From assembly GCA_012026795.1 (NCBI GenBank), contig VEPM01000009.1, positions 62,001 through 126,000 of the forward strand: a DNA stretch of 64,000 nucleotides, given 5' to 3'. A program made the translations under genes and the position numbers. This stretch comes from Candidatus Methanoperedens sp. Its GTDB lineage: Archaea; Halobacteriota; Methanosarcinia; Methanosarcinales; Methanoperedenaceae. The notes beneath the pieces are model-generated. The model had not been told where the DNA came from. It saw only the letters and a list, made by a program, of their open reading frames with translations, and made no database searches. Every line of letters starts with the position of its first letter. Positions within the stretch are counted from its first letter, which is position 1. Below, piece by piece: positions 8,461-18,509 of this stretch.

Positions 8461-8714
8461 TCGTGATTTCTCCATTTAGTATCATTTAACCACCGTTTCA
8501 TCCTCCAGGGGTCTAAACCAGTTTGAAGATACTCCTTTTTGTTAATCACATCAATAAGAAGGTCATCAAGTGCCTCCATTTTCTTATCTGATAGAATCTT
8601 GAAAGCGTCAGATTTCATAAACTCCTTGATTTCTCCCTCCAGTTTTAGAAGTTCGAGCCTGTTGGAAATTACCGAGAATCTATTTTTGAGGTCTATCACA
8701 ATATCAGTCATCAT
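8457..8714 (-). CDS. Small helical hypothetical protein downstream of ileS
   Basis: 85 residues, rich in Leu, Lys, Asp and Glu, predicted to be all alpha-helical, with no cysteines or membrane segment. The C-terminal part contains DPWRMKRWLNDTKW. It begins 4 bases after the ileS stop, which suggests cotranscription and translational coupling. I do not recognise the family. Its position between ileS and the decaying toxin zone gives no functional clue; the helical character would fit an antitoxin-like or adaptor protein, but nothing confirms it. Confidence 0.5.
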   Translation of the reverse strand: MMTDIVIDLKNRFSVISNRLELLKLEGEIKEFMKSDAFKILSDKKMEALDDLLIDVINKKEYLQTGLDPWRMKRWLNDTKWRNHE

Positions 8715-8718
8715 TCCC

Positions 8719-11700
8719 CTACTTCCTCCTCCCTATCCCCACCCTCATCTTAACATCCTCTACATCCCAGTCCTTCACAAGCTCACCCTCTACATCAACC
8801 TCAGGGCCTATCGCCAGTGATTTTGCACGTACCTCACCAGCTATGAAATCTTTCATTTCAAGAACAAGTATAGCAACCCTTTCATCCTTGATCTCCACTG
8901 CTGCCCTTATTTCTTCTTCTACTGCAAGATCAAGCTCCTTTCGCATATCCTGAATCCTGCGAATGACTTCGCGTGAATAACCTTCGGATTCAATTTCCCG
9001 GGTAAGTTCGGTGTCCACATATACGTCGCCTGCTGAGAATCCCGCTGCTGCAATGGCAGGCGGGATCAAATCCTTAAAAGTAACCATCTCGGCGGTGATG
9101 GTCCCGGCCTTCAATTCGAAACTTCCGGTTCCCACAATGGATCTTTTTATTGCCCTGCCATCTGCTGTTTTTAGTTCGGCAATGACTTTTCCTGCGTCTT
9201 TCTTAAAAGCAGGACCAAGAACTGCATGATTGGGAAGGACTTCAACGCCAAGCTCATTGAAAGTTTCACCGGTCTTCAATAAGACGATCTCCTTGGCATT
9301 TGTCTGTTCTTTCAGTACGGTTTCAAGGCCCAGAACAGCTTCATTTACGATTTCATTCTTTGGCGCTACTACAATTCTTTTAACAGGCCATCTCAATTTG
9401 CGTTTGAGTTTCTGCCGTGCATTCGAGGATGCTTCCACTATCTCCCTTATGATATCCATCCTCTTTTCAAGTTCAATATCAATAAATTTCTCATCCGGCC
9501 CCTGCCAATCGCACATGTGAACGCTTTCAGGCGCATCAGGATGGATATTTCGCACGAGGTTCCCATACATTTCCTCAGATATATGAGGTGCAAACGGAGC
9601 CAGCACTTTTGTCAGGGTGACAAGAACTTCGTATAAAGTATAATATGCTGCAAGTTTGTCAGGATCATTCGCTTCAGTCCATGTCCTTGGCCTTATAAGC
9701 TGGATATACCAGCGCGAGAGGTCTTCAAGAATGAATTCCGATATTGGCCGCGTGGCTTTATGAAGATTGTACTCTGACATTGCAGTTTCAATCTTCTTGA
9801 TCAGGCTCTGTACTCTTGAAAGGATCCACCTGTCCTCAACCCTGAGCGGCAGCGCGGCAAGACGCTCTTTAACGTCCACGGGATTGAAATTATCAAGGAT
9901 CATATAGGGCAGCGGGAACCGATAAACATTCCACAGGATGTTGAGCATCCTGTTAATAGTTCCGACTTCTTCCCATATGAATTTCAGGTCATCCCAGGGC
10001 GCATTTTGCGAAAGCACGTACAAGCGAAGAGATTCTGCCCCATATTTGTTAATAACATCATCAGGAGAAACCACATTGCCAAGGCTCTTTGACATCTTCT
10101 TTCCTTCCGTGTCCAGGGTAAAACCATGCATCAGGACGCTTTTATAAGGAGCTTTCCCGAATGAGACCATGCTTGCTCCCATCTGGGAATAGAACCAGCC
10201 GCGGGTCTGGTCATGGCCCTCGGTAATAAAATCGGCAGGCCACCATTCCTTATACGTTTTCTCATCGCGCGGGAAATTCAATGTTGCCCATGATGCCACT
10301 GCTGAATCAAACCATACATCAAATACGTCAGGAACGCGGGTCATTCTCTTTTCGCATTTACTGCACTTGATATGGATATTGTCTACATAGGGCCGGTGGA
10401 GATCCGTGAGATTTTTCACACCCGACCTGCTCTTTAACTCTTCCATGGTCCCCATTACTTCTGTCTCGCCGCAAAAATCGCATATCCATACCGGGATCGG
10501 GATACCCCAGTATCTCTGGCGGGAGATGCACCAGTCGCGCGACCCTTTTACCCAGTCGGCAAAACGGGCTGAACCTGCCCAATCAGGGTACCATTTTACT
10601 TTCTTTATCTCATCAAGCATTTTTTCCTTCAGGTCAGTAACTCTCAGGAACCACTGCTCTGTGGCAAGATATATTATCGGGGTCTTGCATCTCCAGCAAT
10701 GACCATACCTGTGCAAGATTTTTCCGCTTGCAAGCAGGAGATCTTTTTCAGAAAGGTCATCAAGAACTACTTTATTAGCTTCCCTGACATGCATCCCTTT
10801 ATATTCGCCCGCTTCCTCAGTATATTTTCCATCAGGCCCGACAGGACAAAAAATGGGGAGCTTGTGTTTCATTCCAAGTTCAAAGTCGTCAATACCGTGA
10901 CCCGGCGCGATGTGGACGCAACCTGTGTTTTCAGCAGTAACAAAGTCAGCCATATAAACATTATGGGGGAACGTGTTCTGTTTTGGCACTTTATGCCCAA
11001 GAGGAGCTTTATATTCGATCTTAAGATCTTCACCCAGAATAGTTTCAAGAACCTCAGATTTCTGGTATCTTCCCTGTTTCAGGACATTTTTCAGAAGTTC
11101 TTTTGCCATTATCAGGATCTCTTCCTTTTCGTTCCTGGTCGCTCTTACTTTTACGTACTCAAACGAAGGATGAACCGCCACAGCGATATTGGCAGGAATA
11201 GTCCAGGGGGTTGTTGTCCATATTACTATGAAGGTATTCTCCTCACTGGCAACAGGGAACTTGATATAGACCGAAGGGTCTGAAACATCCGAGTATTCAA
11301 CCTCGGAGTCAGCTATGGCAGTTTCACACCTGGGACACCAGTTTACGACCCTTAAACCTCTTTCAAGAAGGTTCTTTTCATGCGCTTTCTTAAGAGTCCA
11401 CCAGGCAGCTTCAATATATTCATCGCGCAGCGTCATGTATGGGTCTTTCCAGTTAAGCCAGACACCCAGGTTCTGGAACTGGAGAGTCATTTCATCACGA
11501 TGTGAAAGCGCGAATTCCTTGCATTTTGCCACGAAATTCTCCACACCGTATTTTTCAATATCCTTTTTTGATTTGAATCCAAGAACCCCTTCGACTTTTA
11601 CTTCTATGGGAAGACCATGCATATCCCATCCTGCCCGGTCAAGAACATGGAAACCGTTCATGGATTTATAACGCAGTATCGAGTCCTTTATAATTTTATT

Positions 11701-11877
11701 CCAGGCAGTCCCGAGATGTATGCGTCCTGTAGTATAAGGCGGGCCGTCAACGAAAAAGAATTTCTTCCCGTCTATCCTTTGTTCTCTCACCCGGGAATAG
11801 GCATCAATTTCATCCCATAATTTATGGATTTTCTGTTCAAGTGATTTAGCATCATATTGCCCGGCTTCTTTTAGCAT
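8719..11877 (-). CDS. ileS: Isoleucyl-tRNA synthetase
   Basis: 1052 residues, full length for the archaeal/eukaryotic-type enzyme that charges tRNA-Ile with isoleucine. The class I signature [16 protein letters not shown] holds the HIGH-like HLGT at 54-57, and KKMSKSLGN the KMSKS loop. Paired cysteines (CPRC; CDFC and CSKC in the editing/insert region) look zinc binding. Next to the signature is the nucleotide-binding core; the CP1 editing domain ([11 protein letters not shown]) follows. The C-terminal anticodon-binding domain is complete. It is transcribed divergently from the stress-protein gene at 11980, with about 100 bases of shared promoter region. Confidence 0.97.
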   Translation of the reverse strand: MLKEAGQYDAKSLEQKIHKLWDEIDAYSRVREQRIDGKKFFFVDGPPYTTGRIHLGTAWNKIIKDSILRYKSMNGFHVLDRAGWDMHGLPIEVKVEGVLGFKSKKDIEKYGVENFVAKCKEFALSHRDEMTLQFQNLGVWLNWKDPYMTLRDEYIEAAWWTLKKAHEKNLLERGLRVVNWCPRCETAIADSEVEYSDVSDPSVYIKFPVASEENTFIVIWTTTPWTIPANIAVAVHPSFEYVKVRATRNEKEEILIMAKELLKNVLKQGRYQKSEVLETILGEDLKIEYKAPLGHKVPKQNTFPHNVYMADFVTAENTGCVHIAPGHGIDDFELGMKHKLPIFCPVGPDGKYTEEAGEYKGMHVREANKVVLDDLSEKDLLLASGKILHRYGHCWRCKTPIIYLATEQWFLRVTDLKEKMLDEIKKVKWYPDWAGSARFADWVKGSRDWCISRQRYWGIPIPVWICDFCGETEVMGTMEELKSRSGVKNLTDLHRPYVDNIHIKCSKCEKRMTRVPDVFDVWFDSAVASWATLNFPRDEKTYKEWWPADFITEGHDQTRGWFYSQMGASMVSFGKAPYKSVLMHGFTLDTEGKKMSKSLGNVVSPDDVINKYGAESLRLYVLSQNAPWDDLKFIWEEVGTINRMLNILWNVYRFPLPYMILDNFNPVDVKERLAALPLRVEDRWILSRVQSLIKKIETAMSEYNLHKATRPISEFILEDLSRWYIQLIRPRTWTEANDPDKLAAYYTLYEVLVTLTKVLAPFAPHISEEMYGNLVRNIHPDAPESVHMCDWQGPDEKFIDIELEKRMDIIREIVEASSNARQKLKRKLRWPVKRIVVAPKNEIVNEAVLGLETVLKEQTNAKEIVLLKTGETFNELGVEVLPNHAVLGPAFKKDAGKVIAELKTADGRAIKRSIVGTGSFELKAGTITAEMVTFKDLIPPAIAAAGFSAGDVYVDTELTREIESEGYSREVIRRIQDMRKELDLAVEEEIRAAVEIKDERVAILVLEMKDFIAGEVRAKSLAIGPEVDVEGELVKDWDVEDVKMRVGIGRRK

Positions 11878-11979
11878 AAAATAATCTCCAAGGTAATGAG
11901 TGGTTAGTAAGGCGATGAAGCAATTAAAACCTTATGGTACTGTAAGCTTTAATATTGTTTAACGCCTAAAAAATCATTT

Positions 11980-12378
11980 ATGGTAAAAGTTGAAGTTCTT
12001 CTGGCGACCGATGGTTCAGATTCGGCAAAAAAAGCGGAGATAGCGGCTTTAAAAATCACAAAATCATATAATATTCGAATGGCGGCCCTGTATGTGGTGA
12101 ATGTCCCGTCCACATCTGAACAGGCAGAATTGATAAAATTCGGTGAAAAAGTACTGGAAGAAGTGGCCGAAGATGGAAAAAAGATGGGCATAGAAGTCCA
12201 AAAAATATTAAAACTCGGAAGTCCGGCTGACACGATTCTTAATGTGGCAAAAAGCCTCAACGTCCATACTATCGTGATGGGCTCTGAAGGGAAAAAAGGA
12301 TTAAAGAGAGTACTTCTGGGAAGCGTAGCCGAAAACGTTGTAAGGAATGCGCAATGTAGCGTCCTTGTTGCAAGATGA
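11980..12378 (+). CDS. Universal stress protein (UspA family)
   Basis: 132 residues with the canonical Usp Rossmann-like fold. The N-terminal VLLATDGSDSAKKAE carries the Asp of the ATP site. The C-terminal VMGSEGKKGLKRVLLGSVAENVVRNAQCSVLVAR carries the G-2x-G-9x-G(S/T) nucleotide-binding pattern, so it is an ATP-binding type. It opens a run of four same-strand genes (12411, 12788, 13258). It may be a stress or energy-state adaptor; no specific partner is evident. Confidence 0.93.
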   Translation: MVKVEVLLATDGSDSAKKAEIAALKITKSYNIRMAALYVVNVPSTSEQAELIKFGEKVLEEVAEDGKKMGIEVQKILKLGSPADTILNVAKSLNVHTIVMGSEGKKGLKRVLLGSVAENVVRNAQCSVLVAR

Positions 12379-12410
12379 TCCGATTATAAATCAAGGGAGT
12401 GACATGAAAT

Positions 12411-12818
12411 ATGAAATATACTAATATCCAGATATCAGCAGATTCAGGTGCAGAAGATATTGCTCACTTTGCACTGGCAATACATGAACTTCTGGGGCTT
12501 CCGGTTACTATGAGAAGCCTGAATAAAAAAGGGGTCAGGATCGAAAAAGGAAAGATTCTTGATAATAATTATTCAGGTCCCGTACTTGAAGCAGTCCTGA
12601 AAGAAAACAAGACATTGCGTACAATTCCCACAAGCGGCAAATACGCCGGGATTCCTGTTATTGTGGTACCGATTAGAAATAAAGAAGGCTATGGCATTGC
12701 TGCCATCGGGGTAGTTGATGTAGTGGGTACGGTGGACCTTGGTTTCATCTTCGGTGATTATCCTGAAGTGGTAAAACAGGTCCAGGAATGCGTGAGGGCA
12801 CGCGTGACGGTTCCTTGA
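12411..12818 (+). CDS. DUF2111 family protein (methanogen-type)
   Basis: 135 residues matching the DUF2111 family found mainly in methanogenic archaea, as judged from the overall pattern (HFALAIHELLGLPVTMRS..., then VPIRNKEGYGIAAIGVVDVVGTVDL). It looks like a compact alpha/beta regulatory fold with a PAS/GAF-like feel and no catalytic motif. It lies 33 bases after the Usp gene and runs into the acetyltransferase gene, so these genes are probably cotranscribed. The function is unknown. Confidence 0.7.
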   Translation: MKYTNIQISADSGAEDIAHFALAIHELLGLPVTMRSLNKKGVRIEKGKILDNNYSGPVLEAVLKENKTLRTIPTSGKYAGIPVIVVPIRNKEGYGIAAIGVVDVVGTVDLGFIFGDYPEVVKQVQECVRARVTVP

Positions 12819-13261
12819 AGGCACATATCCGTTTAGCAACAAAGGAAGATCTTGCTGCCCTTTTGAATCTTGAAAATATATGTTTCAAGGAAGAGACATT
12901 TCATAGAAGGCAATTAAAATACCTGCTGCAGAAAGCCAGATCGATAATATTGGTCGCAGAAATTGATGGCAATATTATCGGATCGATTATAATCCTGTTA
13001 AGAGAACATATTTTAAATGCAAGGATATATTCTTTTAATGTGCATCCAGAACACAGGCGCAAGGGGATAGCAAAGTTGCTCATGGATACTGCCTTTGAAA
13101 TATTAAAAGAAAAAGGATATAAAAAAATCACGCTTGAGGTAGGGGTCAATAACCGGATCGCCCGGAATCTATATCAGTCAAAGGGTTTTATTGTTGATAA
13201 AAAGCTATACAATTACTATACGAATGGCGATGATGCGCTGCATCTTATAAGAAAATTATGA
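12788..13261 (+). CDS. GNAT N-acetyltransferase, RimI-like
   Basis: 157 residues with a GNAT acetyl-CoA site at VHPEHRRKGIAKLLMDTA (motif A, R/Q-x-x-G-x-A) and a C-terminal NRIARNLYQSKGF motif B, the signature of RimI/ArdI-type N-alpha-acetyltransferases that modify protein N-termini. The ATG at 12788 overlaps DUF2111 by 31 bases; a TTG at 12815, overlapping the DUF2111 stop, would give a start nearer the conserved IRLATKED and is equally plausible. Its stop overlaps the next start (ATGA), so translation is coupled to the exported protein downstream. Confidence 0.85.
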   Translation: MREGTRDGSLKAHIRLATKEDLAALLNLENICFKEETFHRRQLKYLLQKARSIILVAEIDGNIIGSIIILLREHILNARIYSFNVHPEHRRKGIAKLLMDTAFEILKEKGYKKITLEVGVNNRIARNLYQSKGFIVDKKLYNYYTNGDDALHLIRKL

Positions 13262-14436
13262 AACTTAAAAATGGCATAATAGTAGTGATATTTGCGTTAT
13301 TAATACTATTAATACCGGCAATGCCGGCAACACAGGCTGCAAAAATCGACCATTATAAACAAGGAATCGGATGTGCTTTTACAGATAAGGTATATATCCA
13401 GGGATGCATCAACGACTCGAAAAAACAAGGCGCAGATGCCATAATCTATGGACTGGATGCACGTTCTATAGACCAGATCCGTAATTATGGAGGAACGGAC
13501 TATCTTAAAATAGCAATCGATAGGTCACATGAGCTTGGGATGAAGTTTATCTTTGTTTTTGACCCGAAGAAATATGCATCAGATGCCAAGTCGAAAAATC
13601 TATTTGAAACCGAACCACAAGCCAAAATCGCATTCATGTCAGACTTAGAATGGATGCTAATAACATACCCTGAGCTGGATGGTATTCAAATTGAAGAACC
13701 AAATGGCCAGGATAGTCCAACCAGATTAGCTTTCAATAACAAATGGTTTACTGAGATGTATCAACTTGTTCGACAATATAAAGTAACTCAATCATCATAT
13801 GATAATTTCTATTTTGGATTCAATTATCCAAGCAATAGTTATTCTGGCATATCAACGGGTGGTCTTGATGTTTCTTACATAAATGGAAAAAATCCTCTCA
13901 ATGTTCCTCTTTTTAACGCCTTCGAGTTTCAATTGCCTACATCTGATCAGACCCTATCAGACAGTGAAGCAAAAACCATGTACGAGAATTTGTTAAATAC
14001 CTGGAAATCCCGTTTTACAAATATAGATGTTGGTGCGTGGATTTATGTATCGTCCAGTGGACTTATAAATAAACCAACATGCATAAAACTGCCTGCTGGA
14101 GGATATGGTAGTCCTGATTGTTATAACCAGCAGTTTTTCTCGGAGTTATCCTATGCAAAACAGAAGAGTTACAAAGCCATAATATTTAGAGAAGGATTAT
14201 TGGCAAGTGGGAATAATGTTACTCTTCTGTGGCCGGATTCCGGAAATTATCCGGGTTCAACCGCAGAAGAAAAAGTAATTAACATCTGGAGAGGTTCTGT
14301 TCCGGCCATTACTCCAGAAAGCACTTCGACCTTGATTCTGACTCCAGCATATACCTATGCTGCTCCTGCTGTGGCTGCCACAGCATTAATATTAATAGGA
14401 TATAAGTATGGAATATTTAAAAAAAAGAGGAAATAA
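13258..14436 (+). CDS. Exported, membrane-anchored protein of unknown function, possible TIM-barrel hydrolase
   Basis: 392 residues: a Sec signal (residues 1-28, ending ATQAA), a long extracellular domain, and a C-terminal membrane anchor (about 368-386) followed by FKKKRK. The body has alternating strands and helices (DAIIYGLDARS, KFIFVFDPKKY, DGIQIEEPNG) with acidic residues at strand ends, as in TIM-barrel glycoside hydrolases; the ELDGIQIEE stretch would fit an active-site strand. I recognise no specific family. It overlaps the GNAT gene by 4 bases. It may be a surface-glycan enzyme or part of the cell envelope. Confidence 0.6.
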   Translation: MKLKNGIIVVIFALLILLIPAMPATQAAKIDHYKQGIGCAFTDKVYIQGCINDSKKQGADAIIYGLDARSIDQIRNYGGTDYLKIAIDRSHELGMKFIFVFDPKKYASDAKSKNLFETEPQAKIAFMSDLEWMLITYPELDGIQIEEPNGQDSPTRLAFNNKWFTEMYQLVRQYKVTQSSYDNFYFGFNYPSNSYSGISTGGLDVSYINGKNPLNVPLFNAFEFQLPTSDQTLSDSEAKTMYENLLNTWKSRFTNIDVGAWIYVSSSGLINKPTCIKLPAGGYGSPDCYNQQFFSELSYAKQKSYKAIIFREGLLASGNNVTLLWPDSGNYPGSTAEEKVINIWRGSVPAITPESTSTLILTPAYTYAAPAVAATALILIGYKYGIFKKKRK

Positions 14437-14455
14437 ACATGTTATTTTGGAATTA

Positions 14456-15319
14456 TTATACCAGTGCGTTTATTATCTTTTCGTAAATATCCTTGTCCAC
14501 TACATCCTCATATCCATCATATATGCTTGGATTATCGTTTATCTCGATGACCTTATATCCATCATTTGTTTCTTTTACGTCAAGACCATAAAGACCATTG
14601 CCCACACATTTTGACAGGGTTATGGATATTTCCTTCAGTTCCGGTGAAATAGAATCCCTTGATATTGGAATAGTATCTCCCCACACATTTCTCCCATTTA
14701 TCTTTGATTTTACCTTCCAGCCTCCTTTTGGCATGCAATACTTGCATAAATAAATCACTTCATTCCTGAGTATCCCGACACGCCAGTCAAAATCCGACTG
14801 GATGTATTCCTGGAGTACAAGAACTTTAGCTTTTATCAGTAAATGTTTTGAGATTTTAATGAACTCGGCTTCATCCCTGGCTTTTTCAACATGGGATGAA
14901 AAACGCGTATATGGTGTTTTAATTATCACTGGCAATCCAAGAGTCTTGAAAATCAGATCAAGATTTTCCCTTGAATAATCGCCTTGAAACAAAATGGACT
15001 TTGGCGAAGGTATATTATTTTTCTGGAAAAGGTCATGGAGTATTGCTTTGTTCGAACATGTCCTGATAGAGTGAGGGTCATCGATGACCTTCAATCCTGA
15101 TTGTTCGGCAAGTCTTGAAACGATGTACGCCGAATTACCAGGATCAGTGGTCGCCCTGATGAAAAGGGCATCATAATCTGCGATTTTCGAAATATCGTCT
15201 TTATAGATAAATTCAAATGCATGCCCCATCGATTCTGCGGTGGACTTGAATTTATTCAGGGCGCTGCGTTCGGATTTATCAGTAAAGTTATAACCTTCGA
15301 CAAAACATGCTATTTTCAT
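14456..15319 (-). CDS. RimK-like ATP-grasp ligase
   Basis: 287 residues with an ATP-grasp fold of the RimK group: DALFIRATTDPGNSA and VIDDPHSIRTCSNK precede the domain, VIIKTPY carries the ATP-binding lysine, LVLQEYIQ the hinge, and GLDVKETNDGYKVIEINDNP the metal-binding acidic/Asn residues. Such enzymes join a carboxylate to an amine with ATP, for example adding amino acids to a protein or peptide. The gene follows the RLAN-domain gene (15352-16014) by 32 bases. In most genomes the two parts form one protein, so this is a split ligase whose halves should act together. The substrate is unknown. Confidence 0.87.
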   Translation of the reverse strand: MKIACFVEGYNFTDKSERSALNKFKSTAESMGHAFEFIYKDDISKIADYDALFIRATTDPGNSAYIVSRLAEQSGLKVIDDPHSIRTCSNKAILHDLFQKNNIPSPKSILFQGDYSRENLDLIFKTLGLPVIIKTPYTRFSSHVEKARDEAEFIKISKHLLIKAKVLVLQEYIQSDFDWRVGILRNEVIYLCKYCMPKGGWKVKSKINGRNVWGDTIPISRDSISPELKEISITLSKCVGNGLYGLDVKETNDGYKVIEINDNPSIYDGYEDVVDKDIYEKIINALV

Positions 15320-15351
15320 ACCATACTCTTCTCATGCTGTAGCATCAATTT

Positions 15352-16014
15352 TTATCGGCTTCCAATCGTTCTTTCGCCGATTATCTCGTGCACTTTATCA
15401 TGAACAATATCCCACTTCACTTCTTTTTTTGTTGCAGGTTCGCAATGGTTCAGTATGACACCACCATCGTCTATCTGAACAACCAGTTTACAAATAGGGA
15501 TATTGAATACATCATAAAATTTTTTTGCAAATTCTGATGTTTCCTCGCTGGTTGATTCCCCGAACATCTGTATTATTTCCACCACTTCTCCTGTAAGAGG
15601 ATGTAACGAGACAGGAAATCTTGCACCCATACTCATTCTCTTTATCATTCCGGGAAGTTTTGAGCCTGAATCTACCACTTTCATTGAGTTATTGGTAAAA
15701 GGATTTACGGCAAACATTACTACCGGGGCGTCAATTTCACTCCTGAGATATGTTACAAGCCTGTAATTACTGGTGCGAAGGCCATTTCTTTTCGCTTTTT
15801 CCATCAAAAGCGGGTTCCTGTATGCATCCATTATTTCGGTACAATTCGGTGTGACCTCTACTCCAAAGGTTTCAGCATGCGCAGATACATAATATCCCAT
15901 TCTTAAATAACGGTAGTCATGGTTAACATTAAGTACGCTGTCGTGTACTGGTTGCCCTAAAAAATTAAACGGATTAGAGTCGCTATCATCTTCGTCTTCA
16001 CTGACTATAATCAT
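15352..16014 (-). CDS. RLAN domain protein (RimK-like ATP-grasp N-terminal domain)
   Basis: 220 residues matching the RLAN domain that normally precedes a RimK-like ATP-grasp. Diagnostic are YRYLRMGYYVSAHAETFG and TEIMDAYRNP, the middle of the domain. An acidic N-terminus (SEDEDDSDSN) is unusual. With the ATP-grasp gene 32 bases downstream it recreates the usual fusion as two cistrons. RLAN domains are predicted to bind or present the substrate of a peptide-ligase reaction. The start is an ATG with no strong ribosome site visible. Confidence 0.75.
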   Translation of the reverse strand: MIIVSEDEDDSDSNPFNFLGQPVHDSVLNVNHDYRYLRMGYYVSAHAETFGVEVTPNCTEIMDAYRNPLLMEKAKRNGLRTSNYRLVTYLRSEIDAPVVMFAVNPFTNNSMKVVDSGSKLPGMIKRMSMGARFPVSLHPLTGEVVEIIQMFGESTSEETSEFAKKFYDVFNIPICKLVVQIDDGGVILNHCEPATKKEVKWDIVHDKVHEIIGERTIGSR

Positions 16015-16113
16015 TGTTGATATCAGTCCGTTACCTTATCATTATAACCTGAGTATATAAAAGTAACGACATGCAACAAAGGTTTTAAGTGAAATATCCT
16101 TATCCAGCCAAAC

Positions 16114-18504
16114 TTATCCGTCTTTTGATTTTGTTTTCACTGCCATTATCAGGATTATTCCTAATGCAAAAAGTACAACGCCTATCCATGCAAAATTCAC
16201 AGCAGGAATTATTTTCAAAGTGAGTGGTACAGTTCCGCCGCCAAGACCCTGGAATATAACATATACGTCGGTTCCTGTTATGCTGCTGTCAACAAGCGGG
16301 AATGTCCCGCTTCCGCCGTCTGATTGAAGGTATTCTGCAACTCCACTTCCGATTTTCCTGTTATCCTGGTAAACTTCAAGCCGGACGCTCTGGACATTAT
16401 ATTTGCCTGCAGCTGTTGCCCCACCTGTGATCTGTTCAGGGCTTGAGAAAACAATGAGATCGCAGGGAGTTACTGCTGTACAGGGCGAACCTGTAGAATT
16501 ACTCTTGAAACCTGTCATCAGGAAGCCTTCCATAGTAAGTTCCAATCCTTCCTGGATGTTCAAAGGTTCATCCGACTGTGTTGCGGCCCAGAGGCCATCT
16601 GTGTATGTTCCATCATTTATTTTCATATAGGTCGTATAAACAACAGGAGGCGGAGACTGAACATTTGCTACATCTGTGACTTTTCCGCTGATTTTTACAT
16701 TATTACTTACATAATTTTCAGGACTTCCGTATATTTCCGATATACTTACTGCTCCTGCCGGGACATTCTTAGTTTCAGCAAGGTTGCGTGTTGAAAAATC
16801 AATTATTTTTATACCATAGCCATGTCCGACAGGGACCAATTCTCCTTTCGTGGCAAGAGGTATATTGATCCTGTCAATGGTCTGGGTAAAATTTGAACTT
16901 AAGATTGCACCTAACAGGATAAATACTACGCCAAAATGAACGATAGCTATGCCAATCCCTTTTATTTTGGGTTTGATGCTTTCGATCCTGAGATAAGTTA
17001 TGAGACGCTGGATCGTTGACCATGTGGCGTATATCAGGGATGGGAAAATAGATATTACAGAAATATTACCTATCAGTTTATAAAAGGGAGGCTCCCTTGC
17101 CCAGAAGGGACTGCTATGATCAAGCACATAAAATGTCTCTGTCCGAAGGAACATGGTAACTATCGTCAGACCAATTACTATGAATAATATCTTTTTCTGC
17201 TCTTCCTTTTCCCTCTCATTATAATTCAAACAGAACCCGAGAGCAAGCAGCAATACTATTGTGAAAGGATAGCTCCATACATTGAAGAAATTCTTTGTAT
17301 CTGAGGCAACACCTACTTTGAGTCCCTGTGTAAGCTGGATGAACGCAGGGAAGGAAATACCCCATAATGAGATAAATGCCAGGATGACGAACAAGAGCAG
17401 GGTAACATAGAATATATTTGTTTTATTCCAGAATCCGCTGTCCTCAATTATTTTATCCGGCTCTTCAAAATAACGCCGCATACCCAGAACTAAGGAGACC
17501 AGCGAAACTATAACAATGAATATTATAAGCAGCGTACCCGTGGAAGTTTCGCCGAAAGCATGAACTGAATTGAACAGCCCGCTCCTGACAACTATTGCGG
17601 CATAAAGCACCAGTATAAATGATACGATGGCAAGTATTGGTGCGGCTGTTGAAAATGTGGTTTTATTCTTCCTGTGAAGAGCTGCAGCATGCATGAAACC
17701 AGTCAGCGTAAGCCAGGGTATAAATGAAGCTGTCTCGACCGGATCCCATGCCCAGAACCCGCCCCAGCCCAATACCAGGTATGCCCATACGCCGCCTACC
17801 GCAATACCCATACCAAGCAATAGCCAGGTAAATCGTGTCCACTGCCTGCCAAGTTCCTCCCAGCCATCTTCTTTTGTAAGAAGATATACAATTGCTGCAG
17901 CAAACGGTATTGTCATAGTTGCATAGCCAATGAACATAAAAGGCGGATGGACGATCATCCAGAAATTGACAAGGAGCGCATTAAGGCCATTGCCAACCTC
18001 AGGGACAAAATCAGGTTGCAGAGTCCCTTTCGCGATCATTTCAACGACTTCAGGCCGCTCGATAATAAGCTTGAAAGGTGTCTGTATGAGAGTAAGTATG
18101 ATTAAATAAATCCCGGTAAGCAGAGTTATAATCTGGGTTCTTCTTGCAAGCGCAGTTGAATGCTTTGTAGTCCAGGCAAGCCATGCAGCTGACAGGTACA
18201 CTACCCATACCCACAGGAGGTACGTTCCGGGCTGGCCTGCCCAGGTACCTGATAGCTTATATACAAGGGGAAGGTCGCTACTTGAATATTGCCAGACATA
18301 GTCATATTCAAAGTTGCCATTTACAAAATAATACGTAAGGAGAAGATAAGAAAATGTTAAAATCCCTGCCACCAAAATTATTGCAGGCGTGACAAACTTA
18401 TTCAATAATTCGATATTTTTCAGATCTTTCAACAGCAATCCGGCAAGTGCAATAACGCTAACTGCAAGACTTGCATAAAGTAATATATCACCGAGTGGTA
18501 TCAT
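16114..18504 (-). CDS. ccmF: Cytochrome c-type biogenesis protein CcmF with extra OB-like domain
   Basis: 796 residues, longer than typical CcmF (about 650). The many-helix membrane core carries the WWD heme-handling motif (GWGGFWAWDPVETASFIPWL) and conserved His residues around it. It acts at the outer face of the membrane, ligating heme to apocytochrome CxxCH motifs. After the penultimate helix (GIGIAIVHFGVVFILLGAIL) an extracytoplasmic stretch of about 130 residues is present (YVSNNVKISGKVTDVANVQ...), which reads like an OB-fold, the fold of heme chaperone CcmE. The last helix is at the C-terminus. It lies 5 bases after a thioredoxin-like gene in a two-gene operon. Confidence 0.92.
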   Translation of the reverse strand: MIPLGDILLYASLAVSVIALAGLLLKDLKNIELLNKFVTPAIILVAGILTFSYLLLTYYFVNGNFEYDYVWQYSSSDLPLVYKLSGTWAGQPGTYLLWVWVVYLSAAWLAWTTKHSTALARRTQIITLLTGIYLIILTLIQTPFKLIIERPEVVEMIAKGTLQPDFVPEVGNGLNALLVNFWMIVHPPFMFIGYATMTIPFAAAIVYLLTKEDGWEELGRQWTRFTWLLLGMGIAVGGVWAYLVLGWGGFWAWDPVETASFIPWLTLTGFMHAAALHRKNKTTFSTAAPILAIVSFILVLYAAIVVRSGLFNSVHAFGETSTGTLLIIFIVIVSLVSLVLGMRRYFEEPDKIIEDSGFWNKTNIFYVTLLLFVILAFISLWGISFPAFIQLTQGLKVGVASDTKNFFNVWSYPFTIVLLLALGFCLNYNEREKEEQKKILFIVIGLTIVTMFLRTETFYVLDHSSPFWAREPPFYKLIGNISVISIFPSLIYATWSTIQRLITYLRIESIKPKIKGIGIAIVHFGVVFILLGAILSSNFTQTIDRINIPLATKGELVPVGHGYGIKIIDFSTRNLAETKNVPAGAVSISEIYGSPENYVSNNVKISGKVTDVANVQSPPPVVYTTYMKINDGTYTDGLWAATQSDEPLNIQEGLELTMEGFLMTGFKSNSTGSPCTAVTPCDLIVFSSPEQITGGATAAGKYNVQSVRLEVYQDNRKIGSGVAEYLQSDGGSGTFPLVDSSITGTDVYVIFQGLGGGTVPLTLKIIPAVNFAWIGVVLFALGIILIMAVKTKSKDG

Positions 18505-18509
18505 TTTTT

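Noticed and set aside
10699-11283. Long open frame on the plus strand inside ileS
   Set aside because: Antisense to a clear, full-length synthetase; no domain or ribosome site supports it.
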